A DNA stretch of 42,367 nucleotides from Pirellulales bacterium (GTDB lineage Bacteria; Planctomycetota; Planctomycetia; Pirellulales; Thermoguttaceae): contig JAFGTN010000407.1 in NCBI GenBank assembly GCA_016934075.1, positions 1 through 42,367 of the forward strand. Reading direction: 5' to 3'. Shown piece after piece: positions 19,752-29,552 of this stretch. The translations under genes were made by a program, and so were the position numbers. The notes below the pieces were generated by a model that made no database searches, was not told where the DNA came from, and worked only from the letters and a program-made list of their open reading frames with translations. Each line of letters opens with the position of its first letter. The stretch's first letter is position 1.

Positions 19752-21227
19752 ATGAATCGTCCAGCACTCTTTTTCATTTTGGTTGCACTTCTTGGATCAT
19801 GCCTGGCGGCTCAGGCCCAAAAAATCAAGGATACCAAACCTCGCAACATCATCCTCGTCCTCAGCGACGACCATCGTTACGACTTCATGGGCTTCGTGAA
19901 TGGTTGCCCCGAGTTTCTCGAAACTCCGCATATGGACCGCATGGCCAGGGACGGCGCCTATATTCAAAACGCATTCGTCAGCACCTCGCTCTGTTCGCCC
20001 AGCCGCGCATCGATCCTTACCGGCCAATATGCGCATCATCACGGAGTGGTCGATAATCAGCGCCCCGTTCCCAAAGGAACCGTTTTCTTTCCTGAACACT
20101 TGCAGCTCCACGGTTTCGAAACGGCCTTCATCGGCAAGTGGCACATGGGCCACGATCACGACGATCCACGTTCCGGTTTCGACCACTGGGTCAGCTTCCG
20201 CGGGCAAGGCACATATTTCAATCCTACCTTGAACATCAATGGTCAACACGCCCAACACGAAGGCTATACGACCGACATCCTCACCGACCAGGCCTTGGCC
20301 TGGCTCAAGCAGAAACGCTCCGGGCCCTTCTTCCTTTACCTGTCGTATAAAGCAGTCCATTTCCCCTTCCAACCGGCGCCGCGACATCAAGGTCGTTATG
20401 AAAAGTCGCCGATCAAGTACCCCAAAACCATGGCCAACACCGAGGAAAACTATCGCACCCAACCACGCTGGGTTCGCGAGCGGCGATACGGCATCCACGG
20501 CATAGACCATATGCAGACCGGTCCCTTCGACAATGATCCCGTCCCCTCCTTCGATGATCTGTATCGCCGCTACTGCGAGACGGTACACGGACTGGACGAG
20601 AACCTCGGGCGCGTGTTGGAATACGTGGACAAGTCCGGGCTGGCCGATTCGACCTTGGTGCTTTATATGGGCGACAACGGCTTCGAGTTGGGCGAACACG
20701 GTTTCTACGATAAGCGCGATGCTTTCGAAGAATCGATCCGCGTGCCCATGCTCGTCTACGCTCCCGGTCTCATCAAGCCGGGCACGAAACTCACACAGAT
20801 GATCCAGAATATCGATATTGCACCCACTCTTATGCAAGCAGCCGCTTGCCCCGTGCCTAAGGAGGCCAAAATTGACGGCCGATCCTTCCTGCCGCTTTTA
20901 GCAGGCAAAAATATTCCCTGGCGCAAAAAAATTCTGTACGAATACTACTGGGAATGGAATTTTCCGGCCACCCCCACGATATTCGCTCTGCGCGGGGATC
21001 GCTATAAATATATATTCTATCATGGTGTTTGGGATTGCAATGGATTTTACGACCTTAAAACCGATCCTGTCGAACGTCATAATCTCATCAACGTGCCGGC
21101 CTATCAAGACCAAATTGCCGAGATGCGCAAAGAGCTTTTCGATAGATTGGAAGCCTCCGGCGGTATGACCATCCCGGCACGTCGTCCCGCGGGCGTGCCA
21201 CTGCACGATCGCAAGTTGCGGCGATAA
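19752..21227 (+). CDS. Secreted type I sulfatase (formylglycine-dependent)
   Basis: Signature SLCSPSRASILTGQYAHHHG, N-terminal NIILVLSDDHRYD, GKWHMGHD, MGDNGFELGEHGFYDKRDAFEESIRVPMLVYAP. Start moved to ATG 19752 with signal peptide. Confidence 0.95.
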   Translation: MNRPALFFILVALLGSCLAAQAQKIKDTKPRNIILVLSDDHRYDFMGFVNGCPEFLETPHMDRMARDGAYIQNAFVSTSLCSPSRASILTGQYAHHHGVVDNQRPVPKGTVFFPEHLQLHGFETAFIGKWHMGHDHDDPRSGFDHWVSFRGQGTYFNPTLNINGQHAQHEGYTTDILTDQALAWLKQKRSGPFFLYLSYKAVHFPFQPAPRHQGRYEKSPIKYPKTMANTEENYRTQPRWVRERRYGIHGIDHMQTGPFDNDPVPSFDDLYRRYCETVHGLDENLGRVLEYVDKSGLADSTLVLYMGDNGFELGEHGFYDKRDAFEESIRVPMLVYAPGLIKPGTKLTQMIQNIDIAPTLMQAAACPVPKEAKIDGRSFLPLLAGKNIPWRKKILYEYYWEWNFPATPTIFALRGDRYKYIFYHGVWDCNGFYDLKTDPVERHNLINVPAYQDQIAEMRKELFDRLEASGGMTIPARRPAGVPLHDRKLRR

Positions 21228-21249
21228 TTAACCATTAAAGTATCCCAAC

Positions 21250-24200
21250 ATGTTATTTCTAATAAAAACCGTTCTTTTGTCAGCCGCCGTTGCTAGTGGC
21301 AACCATTCCGTCCAGTATATAGGAAGTGAACTCAAGGACCGCATCGTCTATACCCATTGCGGATTCGGACATGTGAGTCTCGATGCGGCGGTCAAACCGC
21401 CGCGCAAACCGGCCCGCAAACTGATTGTTGGTGGAAAGGCCTATGCCCGCGGTATCGGAATGCACGCGCCGGGTGAGGTGGTAGTGGATCTCGACGGAGA
21501 ATTCGCCCGTTTCGATTCCGCGATCGGGCTGCAAGATGGTAATGACGGCTCCGTCGTGTTTCAGGTCTACGTCGACGACGAAAAGAAATTCGACAGTGGG
21601 ATCGTTCGCCGGAAAGACGGACTCAAGAAGGTCACAGTGGATGTTCGCAGTGGAAGCGAATTGCGTCTTGTCGTTACCGACGCGGGCGATGGATTAAGAT
21701 GCGATGCAGCCAACTGGGTCGATGTACGGCTTACGCCGGATCCCCATGGACGCAAACAAGGTCGCATCTCAAAGGTGGATGTTGCGCCTTTCGCTACCGT
21801 TGTCACCTCCGATCCAAAGCGGATGCAAGGAACGAAAGCAAAACGGGTCGAGGAATTTCCAGCGGAAGACATTTCCTTCACGAAGGACCTTGTGGCAAAA
21901 GATGGAGTATATGCGATCCCTGTCGACGACGAGGGGAACGGTGTTATCGGGTTGGAATGGCGGGAGTTTCGATATTTGCGAGAAGCGGGCCTGATCTTCA
22001 CGGATCCGATTTATGTTCCGGAGAATGTCGAATTTCAGTTATGGACGGGCGTTTCAAGTTGGCAGGGAGCCTGGAAGGCCGTAGCCGTGGAGCCCCGCAA
22101 GCGAGACGGCGCCTGGATCTGGAAGCTGAACTTTCAACAAGGCCGTAAGGCGACGGATAAAGTCCGATGGGTTTTTCGCGGTGTAAAGAGTCTTCCTTCG
22201 AAAGTAGCAAAGCTGACCGCCCGCACTAGATCGATCTATCGGACGGCGGACATTCGCATCGAAGCCGACTCTTCACTCGGGAAAACACCCGTATCGATCA
22301 ACATCTATAACGGCGAGGCCGTGAGCCGGGAAAATCCACATCGCATACGGTGGAACCCGGTCGAACCGATTACCTTCACAGTCCGCTACGCCAAGACTAA
22401 TCGTTGTAAAACGGACCAGACCACGCTACGTTTCAAGGCAAAGGACACGCGTTTTGCCGTCGCCGTCGAACCGGTTGTCGAAAATGGCGCGATGTACATT
22501 CCGAGGGCGGGGATTATGGTTTCCGACGTAAGCAAGCCCGTTTCCTTCGATGCCTATAAGAAGAAGCTGAGCGGTAATAGGCGAATCCTCGACCGGATTC
22601 GCGAGATGCCGGAACAGACGTTCGAAAAGGCCATAGAGATGGTCCACCGCGATATTCAGGACCGGGGGCCGACAATGCTTTCGCTGGCTTGCGACCAGCG
22701 TAAATTCGTGGCCTATCGGCACGGTCCGGTCGGTTTTACCCTGGAAGACGAGCCCAGCGCTGTTTTCGACGGCAAAACATATCGTGGCCAGCGGCGTTGG
22801 CCGTATCAGTTGCACGTCGTATTCGGCGACGAGCACTATGAAAAACTTTCCCGGCAGTTGGAAGACGAAACGATGCCCATTCCGGTAACGACCGTTGACG
22901 AAGAGGGCGTGAAGTATTCCGCCCGAACTTTCGTCGCGCCGGTCGAGAACACACCACATGCCGGCCGGCCGGCATGGCATCGACGGCGTTGCGTGTGCGT
23001 GGCCGAGTACACGGTTGAGAATACCCGCGATAAGGCGGCCGAGACACTGATGGTCCTCAAGGTTCTTCGTGACTCGTCCCTGAATGGGAAACAAGGATCG
23101 TCCGGGGAAAAGGGTAAGCTCATTCCGATGCAGGACCTCAAGGCGGTTGACGGCGGTTTTGTGGCCGTGCGCGACGGGCGGCTGCTTGCATTTATCGATA
23201 CGCAAAGCGCGGGACCATTGAAAATTTCCGGTGATGGGGAAAAGGTGATTGCCGCCGGCGAACTGCGGGCAGGGCGAAAGGCGAAGGTTTGCTGCTACAT
23301 TCCCGGCTGGAAGGTAAAGGTAGACGACTATGTCCGGTTCAAGGAAACAGCCGACGAATATGCGAAAAAGACGAAAGAATACTGGCGCGAACTGATGAGG
23401 AATTCTGCCCGGATAGAAGTTCCCAACAGATTCTTGACGAATCTGATTCACGCGTCACAAATCCATATCATGCTGGCCGCCGGGAATGAAGAGCAGGGCA
23501 AACGAATCGATGCTTGGACATCATCGGACCGATACGGCGCGCTGGAGAGCGAATCTCATCCGGTTATTCGTGGCATGGACATGATGGGGCATCAAGATTT
23601 CGCGAGAAACGCTTTGGAGTTCTTTATTGCACGCTATAACGACGCGGGTTATCTCACCACCGGTTACACGATGATGGGAAGCGGCTGGCATCTTTGGACG
23701 ATGGTCGAACATGTCGAACGCTCCGGCGGCATGGAGTGGTTCGAAAAGAACGCAGCGGAGTTCGCGCGGTTGTGCAACTGGATTTCCGCGCAGCGAGACA
23801 AAACCAAGCAAATTGACAGCCACGGAGAGAAGCAACCGAATTGGGGCGTTGCACCGCCGGGCGTTTTTGCCGACTGGGGACGGTATACAAACACGACGTT
23901 TCAAGAGGCCCAGTATTGCTCGGGCTTACGAGAAACGGCCCGGCTGCTGGGCAAGATCGGTCATGCCGACGCCGGGAAGCTTGCTCGTGCTGCGGCCGAA
24001 TACCGCGATTGCATCGAACGGTCGTATCGTTGGACCGCCGCGCGGGCACCGGTTGTATCGCAAAGCGACGGCATGTGGGCGCCGGCCTTCCCGCCCATCC
24101 TGTTCGTGTTCGGCGAAGTGGGAGGTTTCTTTCCAGGCGAGGACGGCAGTCGCGCGTGGTGCAAGAACGCGATGGCACATCAGTTGTATGTGACCGGCGT

Positions 24201-24885
24201 GTTCGATCCCATGGCAGAGGAGGTCGAGGACATGCTGGATAATATGGAGAGTCTGGAGTTTCTGCGGTCTGGACTTGGCGAGCCGAGTTACGATGAAAAA
24301 TTCAACCGTACGAGCTGGTTCCATCTGGGCGGTTTCAATAAGTGCCAACCGTACTATCGACGCAGCGTTGAGCTGTACGGTCTGCGAGACGATGTGAAGC
24401 CGTTCATTCGAGCCTACTTCAATACGATTCCGTCACTGGTCAGCCGCGAGAACCTGACGTTCTGGGAGCATTTTCACAACGCCGGTGGTTGGAACAAGAC
24501 GCACGAGACGGGCTGGTTCCTTTGCCAGACACGGATAATGCTTGTGCAGGAGCGAGGCGACGAACTGCGCCTGGCGCCGTTTGTAACCCGAAATTGGTTG
24601 AAAGACGGGATGCACATTCGCGCCGAACGACTCCCGACCATCTTCGGCCCGATCGGTTATGTCATTACGTCAGCCACGAAGAACGGCCATATCGAGGCGT
24701 CGATCTCGCCGCCCACGCGAACGCCACCGGAGAAGATTACGATCCGCTTGCCCCATCCGCGCGAGAAGCGAATAAAGCGAGTTTTTGTCGACGGCAAGAC
24801 CCACGCGGATTTCAACCCCGAGAAAGAAACGGTAATGGTTGTTCCGAGAGGAAAAGAAATCAAAGTCCGCGCGGAATATGAGTGA
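21250..24885 (+). CDS. Large NPCBM-domain protein with alpha/alpha-toroid (six-hairpin) glycosidase-like module
   Basis: N-terminal GKAYARGIGMHAPGEVVVDLDGEFARFDSAIGLQDGNDGSVVFQVYVDDEKKFDSG (NPCBM); later GMDMMGHQDFARNALEFFIARYNDAGYLTTGYTMMGSGWHLWTMVEH (hairpin-toroid style). Confidence 0.78.
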   Translation: MLFLIKTVLLSAAVASGNHSVQYIGSELKDRIVYTHCGFGHVSLDAAVKPPRKPARKLIVGGKAYARGIGMHAPGEVVVDLDGEFARFDSAIGLQDGNDGSVVFQVYVDDEKKFDSGIVRRKDGLKKVTVDVRSGSELRLVVTDAGDGLRCDAANWVDVRLTPDPHGRKQGRISKVDVAPFATVVTSDPKRMQGTKAKRVEEFPAEDISFTKDLVAKDGVYAIPVDDEGNGVIGLEWREFRYLREAGLIFTDPIYVPENVEFQLWTGVSSWQGAWKAVAVEPRKRDGAWIWKLNFQQGRKATDKVRWVFRGVKSLPSKVAKLTARTRSIYRTADIRIEADSSLGKTPVSINIYNGEAVSRENPHRIRWNPVEPITFTVRYAKTNRCKTDQTTLRFKAKDTRFAVAVEPVVENGAMYIPRAGIMVSDVSKPVSFDAYKKKLSGNRRILDRIREMPEQTFEKAIEMVHRDIQDRGPTMLSLACDQRKFVAYRHGPVGFTLEDEPSAVFDGKTYRGQRRWPYQLHVVFGDEHYEKLSRQLEDETMPIPVTTVDEEGVKYSARTFVAPVENTPHAGRPAWHRRRCVCVAEYTVENTRDKAAETLMVLKVLRDSSLNGKQGSSGEKGKLIPMQDLKAVDGGFVAVRDGRLLAFIDTQSAGPLKISGDGEKVIAAGELRAGRKAKVCCYIPGWKVKVDDYVRFKETADEYAKKTKEYWRELMRNSARIEVPNRFLTNLIHASQIHIMLAAGNEEQGKRIDAWTSSDRYGALESESHPVIRGMDMMGHQDFARNALEFFIARYNDAGYLTTGYTMMGSGWHLWTMVEHVERSGGMEWFEKNAAEFARLCNWISAQRDKTKQIDSHGEKQPNWGVAPPGVFADWGRYTNTTFQEAQYCSGLRETARLLGKIGHADAGKLARAAAEYRDCIERSYRWTAARAPVVSQSDGMWAPAFPPILFVFGEVGGFFPGEDGSRAWCKNAMAHQLYVTGVFDPMAEEVEDMLDNMESLEFLRSGLGEPSYDEKFNRTSWFHLGGFNKCQPYYRRSVELYGLRDDVKPFIRAYFNTIPSLVSRENLTFWEHFHNAGGWNKTHETGWFLCQTRIMLVQERGDELRLAPFVTRNWLKDGMHIRAERLPTIFGPIGYVITSATKNGHIEASISPPTRTPPEKITIRLPHPREKRIKRVFVDGKTHADFNPEKETVMVVPRGKEIKVRAEYE

Positions 24886-24923
24886 AATGCCTGAAGGTAG
24901 GCCGGGCGAAATAGCTTGTTGAT

Positions 24924-24975
24924 TTGTGGTGCGGCCATCTTGGCTGCTCAAGCAGGCTGGAAGCCTGCACCACAA
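24924..24975. repeat. Short palindromic REP-like element
   Basis: TTGTGGTGC ... CAGGCTGGAAGCCTG ... GCACCACAA: nested inverted repeats in the intergenic region. Confidence 0.65.
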
Positions 24976-25198
24976 GATCTAAACGCTGGATTACAACCAG
25001 GCCCACTGATTGACTTGGGGATGGTTTTTCGACAAGTTCTCCCCATAATCCGGGTGGTGTTGCTGGCGACTCATAAATCGGATAGAATAGGCATAATGTA
25101 GCGAATTTTCATGGGTAAGTTACGGGCTCATATGCCGGTTTGGGGTGGGAAAACCCGCCATAGATACACATCTCGGAAATAACACAGAGGGTCAGGTC

Positions 25199-28100
25199 AT
25201 GCGGGAGCGGTTATTTGAGTTAGGACACCTTGTGTTGTGGCGGAAGCGTTCGCGACAGAAAAAATTCCGGCATATGGCCATGCTTCGAGGAGAGGTGTTT
25301 GCCCGTCGGTTAAGGTGCGAGCCGCTGGAAGATCGTCGCATGCTCAGCGTAACGGGTTCGAGCGAATCCTTATCTAGCGATGCTTTACAGATGTTCCATA
25401 CGCAAGACGCGCTATTCGCCGAAAACGCCGGCCAGTGGGCAGCCGATAATGTCTACTTCGGCTACAACAAGGGCGGCACGCAGATCTATTTTACGGACGA
25501 TTCGATAGAGTTTGGTTTATCTCGTGGGCCGGAAAAAGGGGACTGGTACAATTTGTGTGCAGCACCCGAAGGGCCTTCCAGGCAAATTGTACCTGTCCCC
25601 TTTTTTGGTGACTACGATGACGCGAGTGGCAAAAGTGTTGTTTTCAGCCGCACGGCCGACGGAGTCTACACCGTTGGAGTTCAAGTGGTCGACGACGATG
25701 TAGCTTATGACATGCACAGCACTACCGTGACGGTCTATAATGTTGCACCCACGGCTCATGCCGGAGGACCATACGTGGCTGACCAAGGGGGAACTATAAC
25801 ACTAATTGCCGCCGGTTCAACCGATCCCGGCAACGATATTGCATCGTACCAATGGGATTTCGACGGTGACGGACAATTCAACGATGCGTCAGGTATTAGT
25901 GTCGCCTTTAGTAGTACCGTTCCCGGTGAGAATGTCGTAAGCGTCTTGGTGACAGATGACGACGGGGGGTATGATGCGTGCGATGCCATAGTCACAGTCA
26001 ACAATACACCCCCTACGGCGGAGATCTTATCAAACGCAAGCATCGCTGCTAATGAAACTGTCTTCTCGGTGAACTACTCGGATATCAACGCCCTCTCCAC
26101 GGCAACAATCGGAGCAAACGACATCTTTGTAACCGGCCCAAACAGCTATAGCCGATACGCCGAGTTGATTAGCATTGACGACTACACCGATGGTTCACCG
26201 AGAATAGCCACGTACCGTGTCACCCCGCCCGGTAGTCTCTGGCGAGATGATGATTTCGGAGAGTATCAGATCACAATGGTTGCCGATCAGGTGTACGACA
26301 CTTCGGGCGCTTCAGTTCCAGCCGGATCACTAGGTATATTTTCTATCACAAGGACCGAAGACGACGAGTTAATAATTCAGGAGGATGATGCCCCCAATAT
26401 AATCCCTGCCGGCTATCTGGTGGATAATGACGTTAGCGTGGGGCCACTTATGGTCGACTCTGTCGAAGCAACATTTAACACGCACGGCACGGTGGACCTT
26501 GCTGGACAGACGGTTGTATATACACCGGATGCCAGTTTTAATGGCTGGGCAAGTTTTAATTACACGACTATTAACCAGTGGGGATATCGAAGCACAGGCA
26601 TTGTGACAGTTTTATGCCACTGTGCGATCACGGTCGACAATCTCGAAGACAATGTGGACCTGGACGGCCTCATAACCCTCCGCGAGGCCATCGAAGCCGC
26701 AAATAAAAATTTGTCCGTCGGCGACGCGACTGCCGGTTGGGATGGTTTGGATCGTATCGATTTCGATCCGTCACTCTTCGCCGACGGTCCGGGCACGATT
26801 GTGCTCGATGGATCGTCACTTGCTATTACCGAGGATCTTGAAATTCTAGGCCCCGGCGCAGACAAGCTAGTGATCGACGCCGACGGGCGTAGCAATGTGA
26901 TACGGATCATAAATGGCGTGACCGCCACGATCGACGGAGTCACAATAACCGGTGGCGCGGACAACAGCGGCGGCGGGATTTATAATAGCGGTATGCTTAC
27001 TGTTGCCAACTCGACGATCTCGGGCAATTCGGCAAATGACGGAGGCGGGATTACCATCTATGGGAATAGCAGCGACACGTCGCTGACGGTAATCGGCTCG
27101 ACTATCGCAGGCAACTCGGCGGATCGCGGCGGTGGGATTTACAATAATAGTCTGGGCGGCACGGCCACGCTTGCGATAACGGACTCGATTATCTCGGACA
27201 ATTCGGCCTACGAAGGTGGTGGGCTTTACAGCAACGTAGGATTCTATAGCAACAGTTTCGGCACGGCGACGATCATCGACTCGACTTTTTCGGAAAACTC
27301 GGCCATTAAAGATGGTGGAGGGATTCGCAACTATTCCGGCGAAATGACCATATCGAGTTCACGTTTCAACGGTAACTCGGCCGGCGAGGACGGCGGAGGG
27401 GTTCGCACGCATTACGGCACGATGCGGATCGAAAACTCCTCATTCTCGGGCAACTCGGCGGACGAAGGCGGAGGAATTTTCATCGGCGGTGGACTTTACA
27501 CCACGACTCCCAGTTATCCCGATCTGTTTATCACGAACTCCACTCTGACGGGCAACCTGGCAAGCAGCCGTGGCGGCGGAATTTTTACCTCCTGCAATCA
27601 TAGCTTCCCGACCACGACGCTTAATAACACTATTGTCGCTAAAAATACATCGCCCGATAGGCCGGACATCGCTTTCGAAGAAAATGGCACGATTACCGGT
27701 TCTTACAGTATCATCGGTGATGATTCAGACCAGAATGCTCTGATTAACGGTAGTGGCGGCAATATCGTGGGGACAACCGCAAGTCCGACCGATCCGCGGT
27801 TCTTGCGCGATGCGTGGGACGGGGGCGACGGCTGGCGGGATGATCCAGGCACGGCAAACATCGACGAATCGGCCAATAACGATTATGGCGATATGCGGAT
27901 CGAGATTGACAGCCCGGCCTTCGACGCGGGCAGTGATTCTTTGGCGGTAGATGCCGAAGGTAGTCCGTTGGCCAACGATTTGCTGGGCGGGTCGCGAATT
28001 CTTTTCACATGCGTCGATATTGGTGCGCATGAGTACGCTCCCCCGATAGATGTGCGTGCAATCGTCGTTACGGGACGAAGCGTGCTCGATACCGACGGCG

Positions 28101-29071
28101 AGAAAGACGTACTTCCGCCCGGGGCGGATTGGATCGACGAGTGGCAACCTTTTTTTGTGGAAATCTGGGTGGATACGCCCAGCACGGATCAACAAGGCGT
28201 ACCCTCGGCCTTGGTCGATTTACAGTATGATACCGGTTGCCATACGGCCACGGCCATCGAGTATGGGCCGGGGTTTGAAAGTAATCATTCCGGGACGATT
28301 GATGACAAAAGCGGCACGATCTCCGGTGTGGGGGCGGCGACCTCGCGGATGGATGTCGGCGACGACCGGTGGGCTTTGCTTGCCCGCGTGCGGTTCGAAC
28401 CCACGGCAAGTGATGCGGGAGTGCCGATTCATCTTGCGGGCGAGTATTTGGACGCGGTTGCATGCGGGATTGAATTGCAGTCGCCGCAGGATGGGTCGGC
28501 CGAGGCGGTACCCTGCATAATGCAGTTCGGGCCAGGGCCGCATACGCAATTGCGGGCCGTGCCCTACGATATGGATGACGACGGTACGGTCGGTTTGGCA
28601 GACTTGTCGTTCTTCGCATCGGTTTATGGCGAAAAGCCGGGCATTACCACCGACAGCCCATACGCCTATGCGGCCGACTTCAATCGATCGGGCACGATCG
28701 ACTTGGGCGACCTGGCTTTCTTCGCGAGCAACTATCGAAGTGCCCGGCCTAATACGGCGATCTCTTATCCGGTGGAGTTCAATGAATTGCCCCTGGCCAC
28801 TACCGCCGTGATACTATCCGCCGATAGTATCGGTACGTACGATAACGGCTCTACCGATTCCGACATTATGGCTGCTAAGTATAAATCGATGTCAAGCTTG
28901 TTCTGGACCAATGAGGATGCCAGCGTGGATAACTATCTGATCAATGGCGCCACTATTATGGCCTATCACTGGATAGATGTTGAGAACAGCAACGACGAGG
29001 ATGCCCGCGACGCGGTGTTTGCGGAAGTTGGGACGGAAGACAAGATGATGCTGTTGTTTGACGAAGTCTAA
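25199..29071 (+). CDS. Giant secreted protein: PKD-like domains, right-handed beta-helix repeats, dockerin type I
   Basis: N-terminal RCEPLEDRRMLSV motif typical of planctomycete exported proteins; PKD ASYQWDFDGDGQFNDASG; repeats NSTISGNSANDGGGI; dockerin YDMDDDGTVGLADLSFFASVYG...ADFNRSGTIDLGDLAFFASNY. Start at ATG 25199 preferred over GTG 25145. Confidence 0.9.
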   Translation: MRERLFELGHLVLWRKRSRQKKFRHMAMLRGEVFARRLRCEPLEDRRMLSVTGSSESLSSDALQMFHTQDALFAENAGQWAADNVYFGYNKGGTQIYFTDDSIEFGLSRGPEKGDWYNLCAAPEGPSRQIVPVPFFGDYDDASGKSVVFSRTADGVYTVGVQVVDDDVAYDMHSTTVTVYNVAPTAHAGGPYVADQGGTITLIAAGSTDPGNDIASYQWDFDGDGQFNDASGISVAFSSTVPGENVVSVLVTDDDGGYDACDAIVTVNNTPPTAEILSNASIAANETVFSVNYSDINALSTATIGANDIFVTGPNSYSRYAELISIDDYTDGSPRIATYRVTPPGSLWRDDDFGEYQITMVADQVYDTSGASVPAGSLGIFSITRTEDDELIIQEDDAPNIIPAGYLVDNDVSVGPLMVDSVEATFNTHGTVDLAGQTVVYTPDASFNGWASFNYTTINQWGYRSTGIVTVLCHCAITVDNLEDNVDLDGLITLREAIEAANKNLSVGDATAGWDGLDRIDFDPSLFADGPGTIVLDGSSLAITEDLEILGPGADKLVIDADGRSNVIRIINGVTATIDGVTITGGADNSGGGIYNSGMLTVANSTISGNSANDGGGITIYGNSSDTSLTVIGSTIAGNSADRGGGIYNNSLGGTATLAITDSIISDNSAYEGGGLYSNVGFYSNSFGTATIIDSTFSENSAIKDGGGIRNYSGEMTISSSRFNGNSAGEDGGGVRTHYGTMRIENSSFSGNSADEGGGIFIGGGLYTTTPSYPDLFITNSTLTGNLASSRGGGIFTSCNHSFPTTTLNNTIVAKNTSPDRPDIAFEENGTITGSYSIIGDDSDQNALINGSGGNIVGTTASPTDPRFLRDAWDGGDGWRDDPGTANIDESANNDYGDMRIEIDSPAFDAGSDSLAVDAEGSPLANDLLGGSRILFTCVDIGAHEYAPPIDVRAIVVTGRSVLDTDGEKDVLPPGADWIDEWQPFFVEIWVDTPSTDQQGVPSALVDLQYDTGCHTATAIEYGPGFESNHSGTIDDKSGTISGVGAATSRMDVGDDRWALLARVRFEPTASDAGVPIHLAGEYLDAVACGIELQSPQDGSAEAVPCIMQFGPGPHTQLRAVPYDMDDDGTVGLADLSFFASVYGEKPGITTDSPYAYAADFNRSGTIDLGDLAFFASNYRSARPNTAISYPVEFNELPLATTAVILSADSIGTYDNGSTDSDIMAAKYKSMSSLFWTNEDASVDNYLINGATIMAYHWIDVENSNDEDARDAVFAEVGTEDKMMLLFDEV
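25533..25605. repeat. REP-like palindrome embedded in frame within the giant CDS
   Basis: AAAAAGGGGACTGGTACAATTTG ... CAAATTGTACCTGTCCCCTTTTT: 23-nt arms with one mismatch around a 27-nt loop. Confidence 0.85.
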
Positions 29072-29392
29072 AGCCGGGTTTTGTCATACAAGCTGCGATT
29101 CTGCTAATTGCATTCCCACGGGCCTTTTGCCCTTCTCCATTCTCGGGCGTACCATCCTTTTTGTGCAGGACTGTAAAGAACAAGCGGTAGTAGGAGAGAG
29201 TGGCGTATTGCCTGGTTATTTAAGGGAATTCCATATGGCATTCACCTAAAAGATCACCTGAAAGGATTGCAATGAATGCTTTGATTACCACGGCAAAATC
29301 GGCAAAAAACGACGAAAAATGTATTTGACAGTCTGGTTATCGTACCCCACGATTTAGTGTAATCTAGTCACAATTAAACATAATGGTTTCCA

Positions 29393-29552
29393 CGAGAAGA
29401 AGGAAACGGTGGTTCGCCGTTCGGTGTCTATTCCGTTGACCGGGATTGATGGACGTTGCTCTTATGGCTTTTCACCGAAATGCGATGAATCCCGGCTCAG
29501 GGAATCCGGGCAGCCAAAAAAGTCACGGGCTTGTTGGCGGAAGGAGAAGACA
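29393..29552 (+). promoter_or_regulatory. Structured 5' leader with mutually exclusive stems upstream of the ModA-like gene
   Basis: GTTTCC/GGAAAC hairpin; CCGGGATT (29440-29447) / AATCCCGG (29488-29495); CCCGG (29491-29495) can instead pair with CCGGG (29506-29510); GCCAA/TTGGC stem adjoining GGAAGGAG before GTG 29553. Confidence 0.4.

Noticed and set aside
19797-20837. 346-aa minus ORF
   Set aside because: Antisense to the sulfatase gene.
22426-23451. 341-aa minus ORF
   Set aside because: Antisense to the NPCBM glycosidase-like gene.
26935-27650. Tandem repeat tract that might suggest a CRISPR or DNA repeat array
   Set aside because: Repeats are degenerate at DNA level and encode beta-helix rungs (NSTISGNSA..GGGI); this is protein-level repetition.
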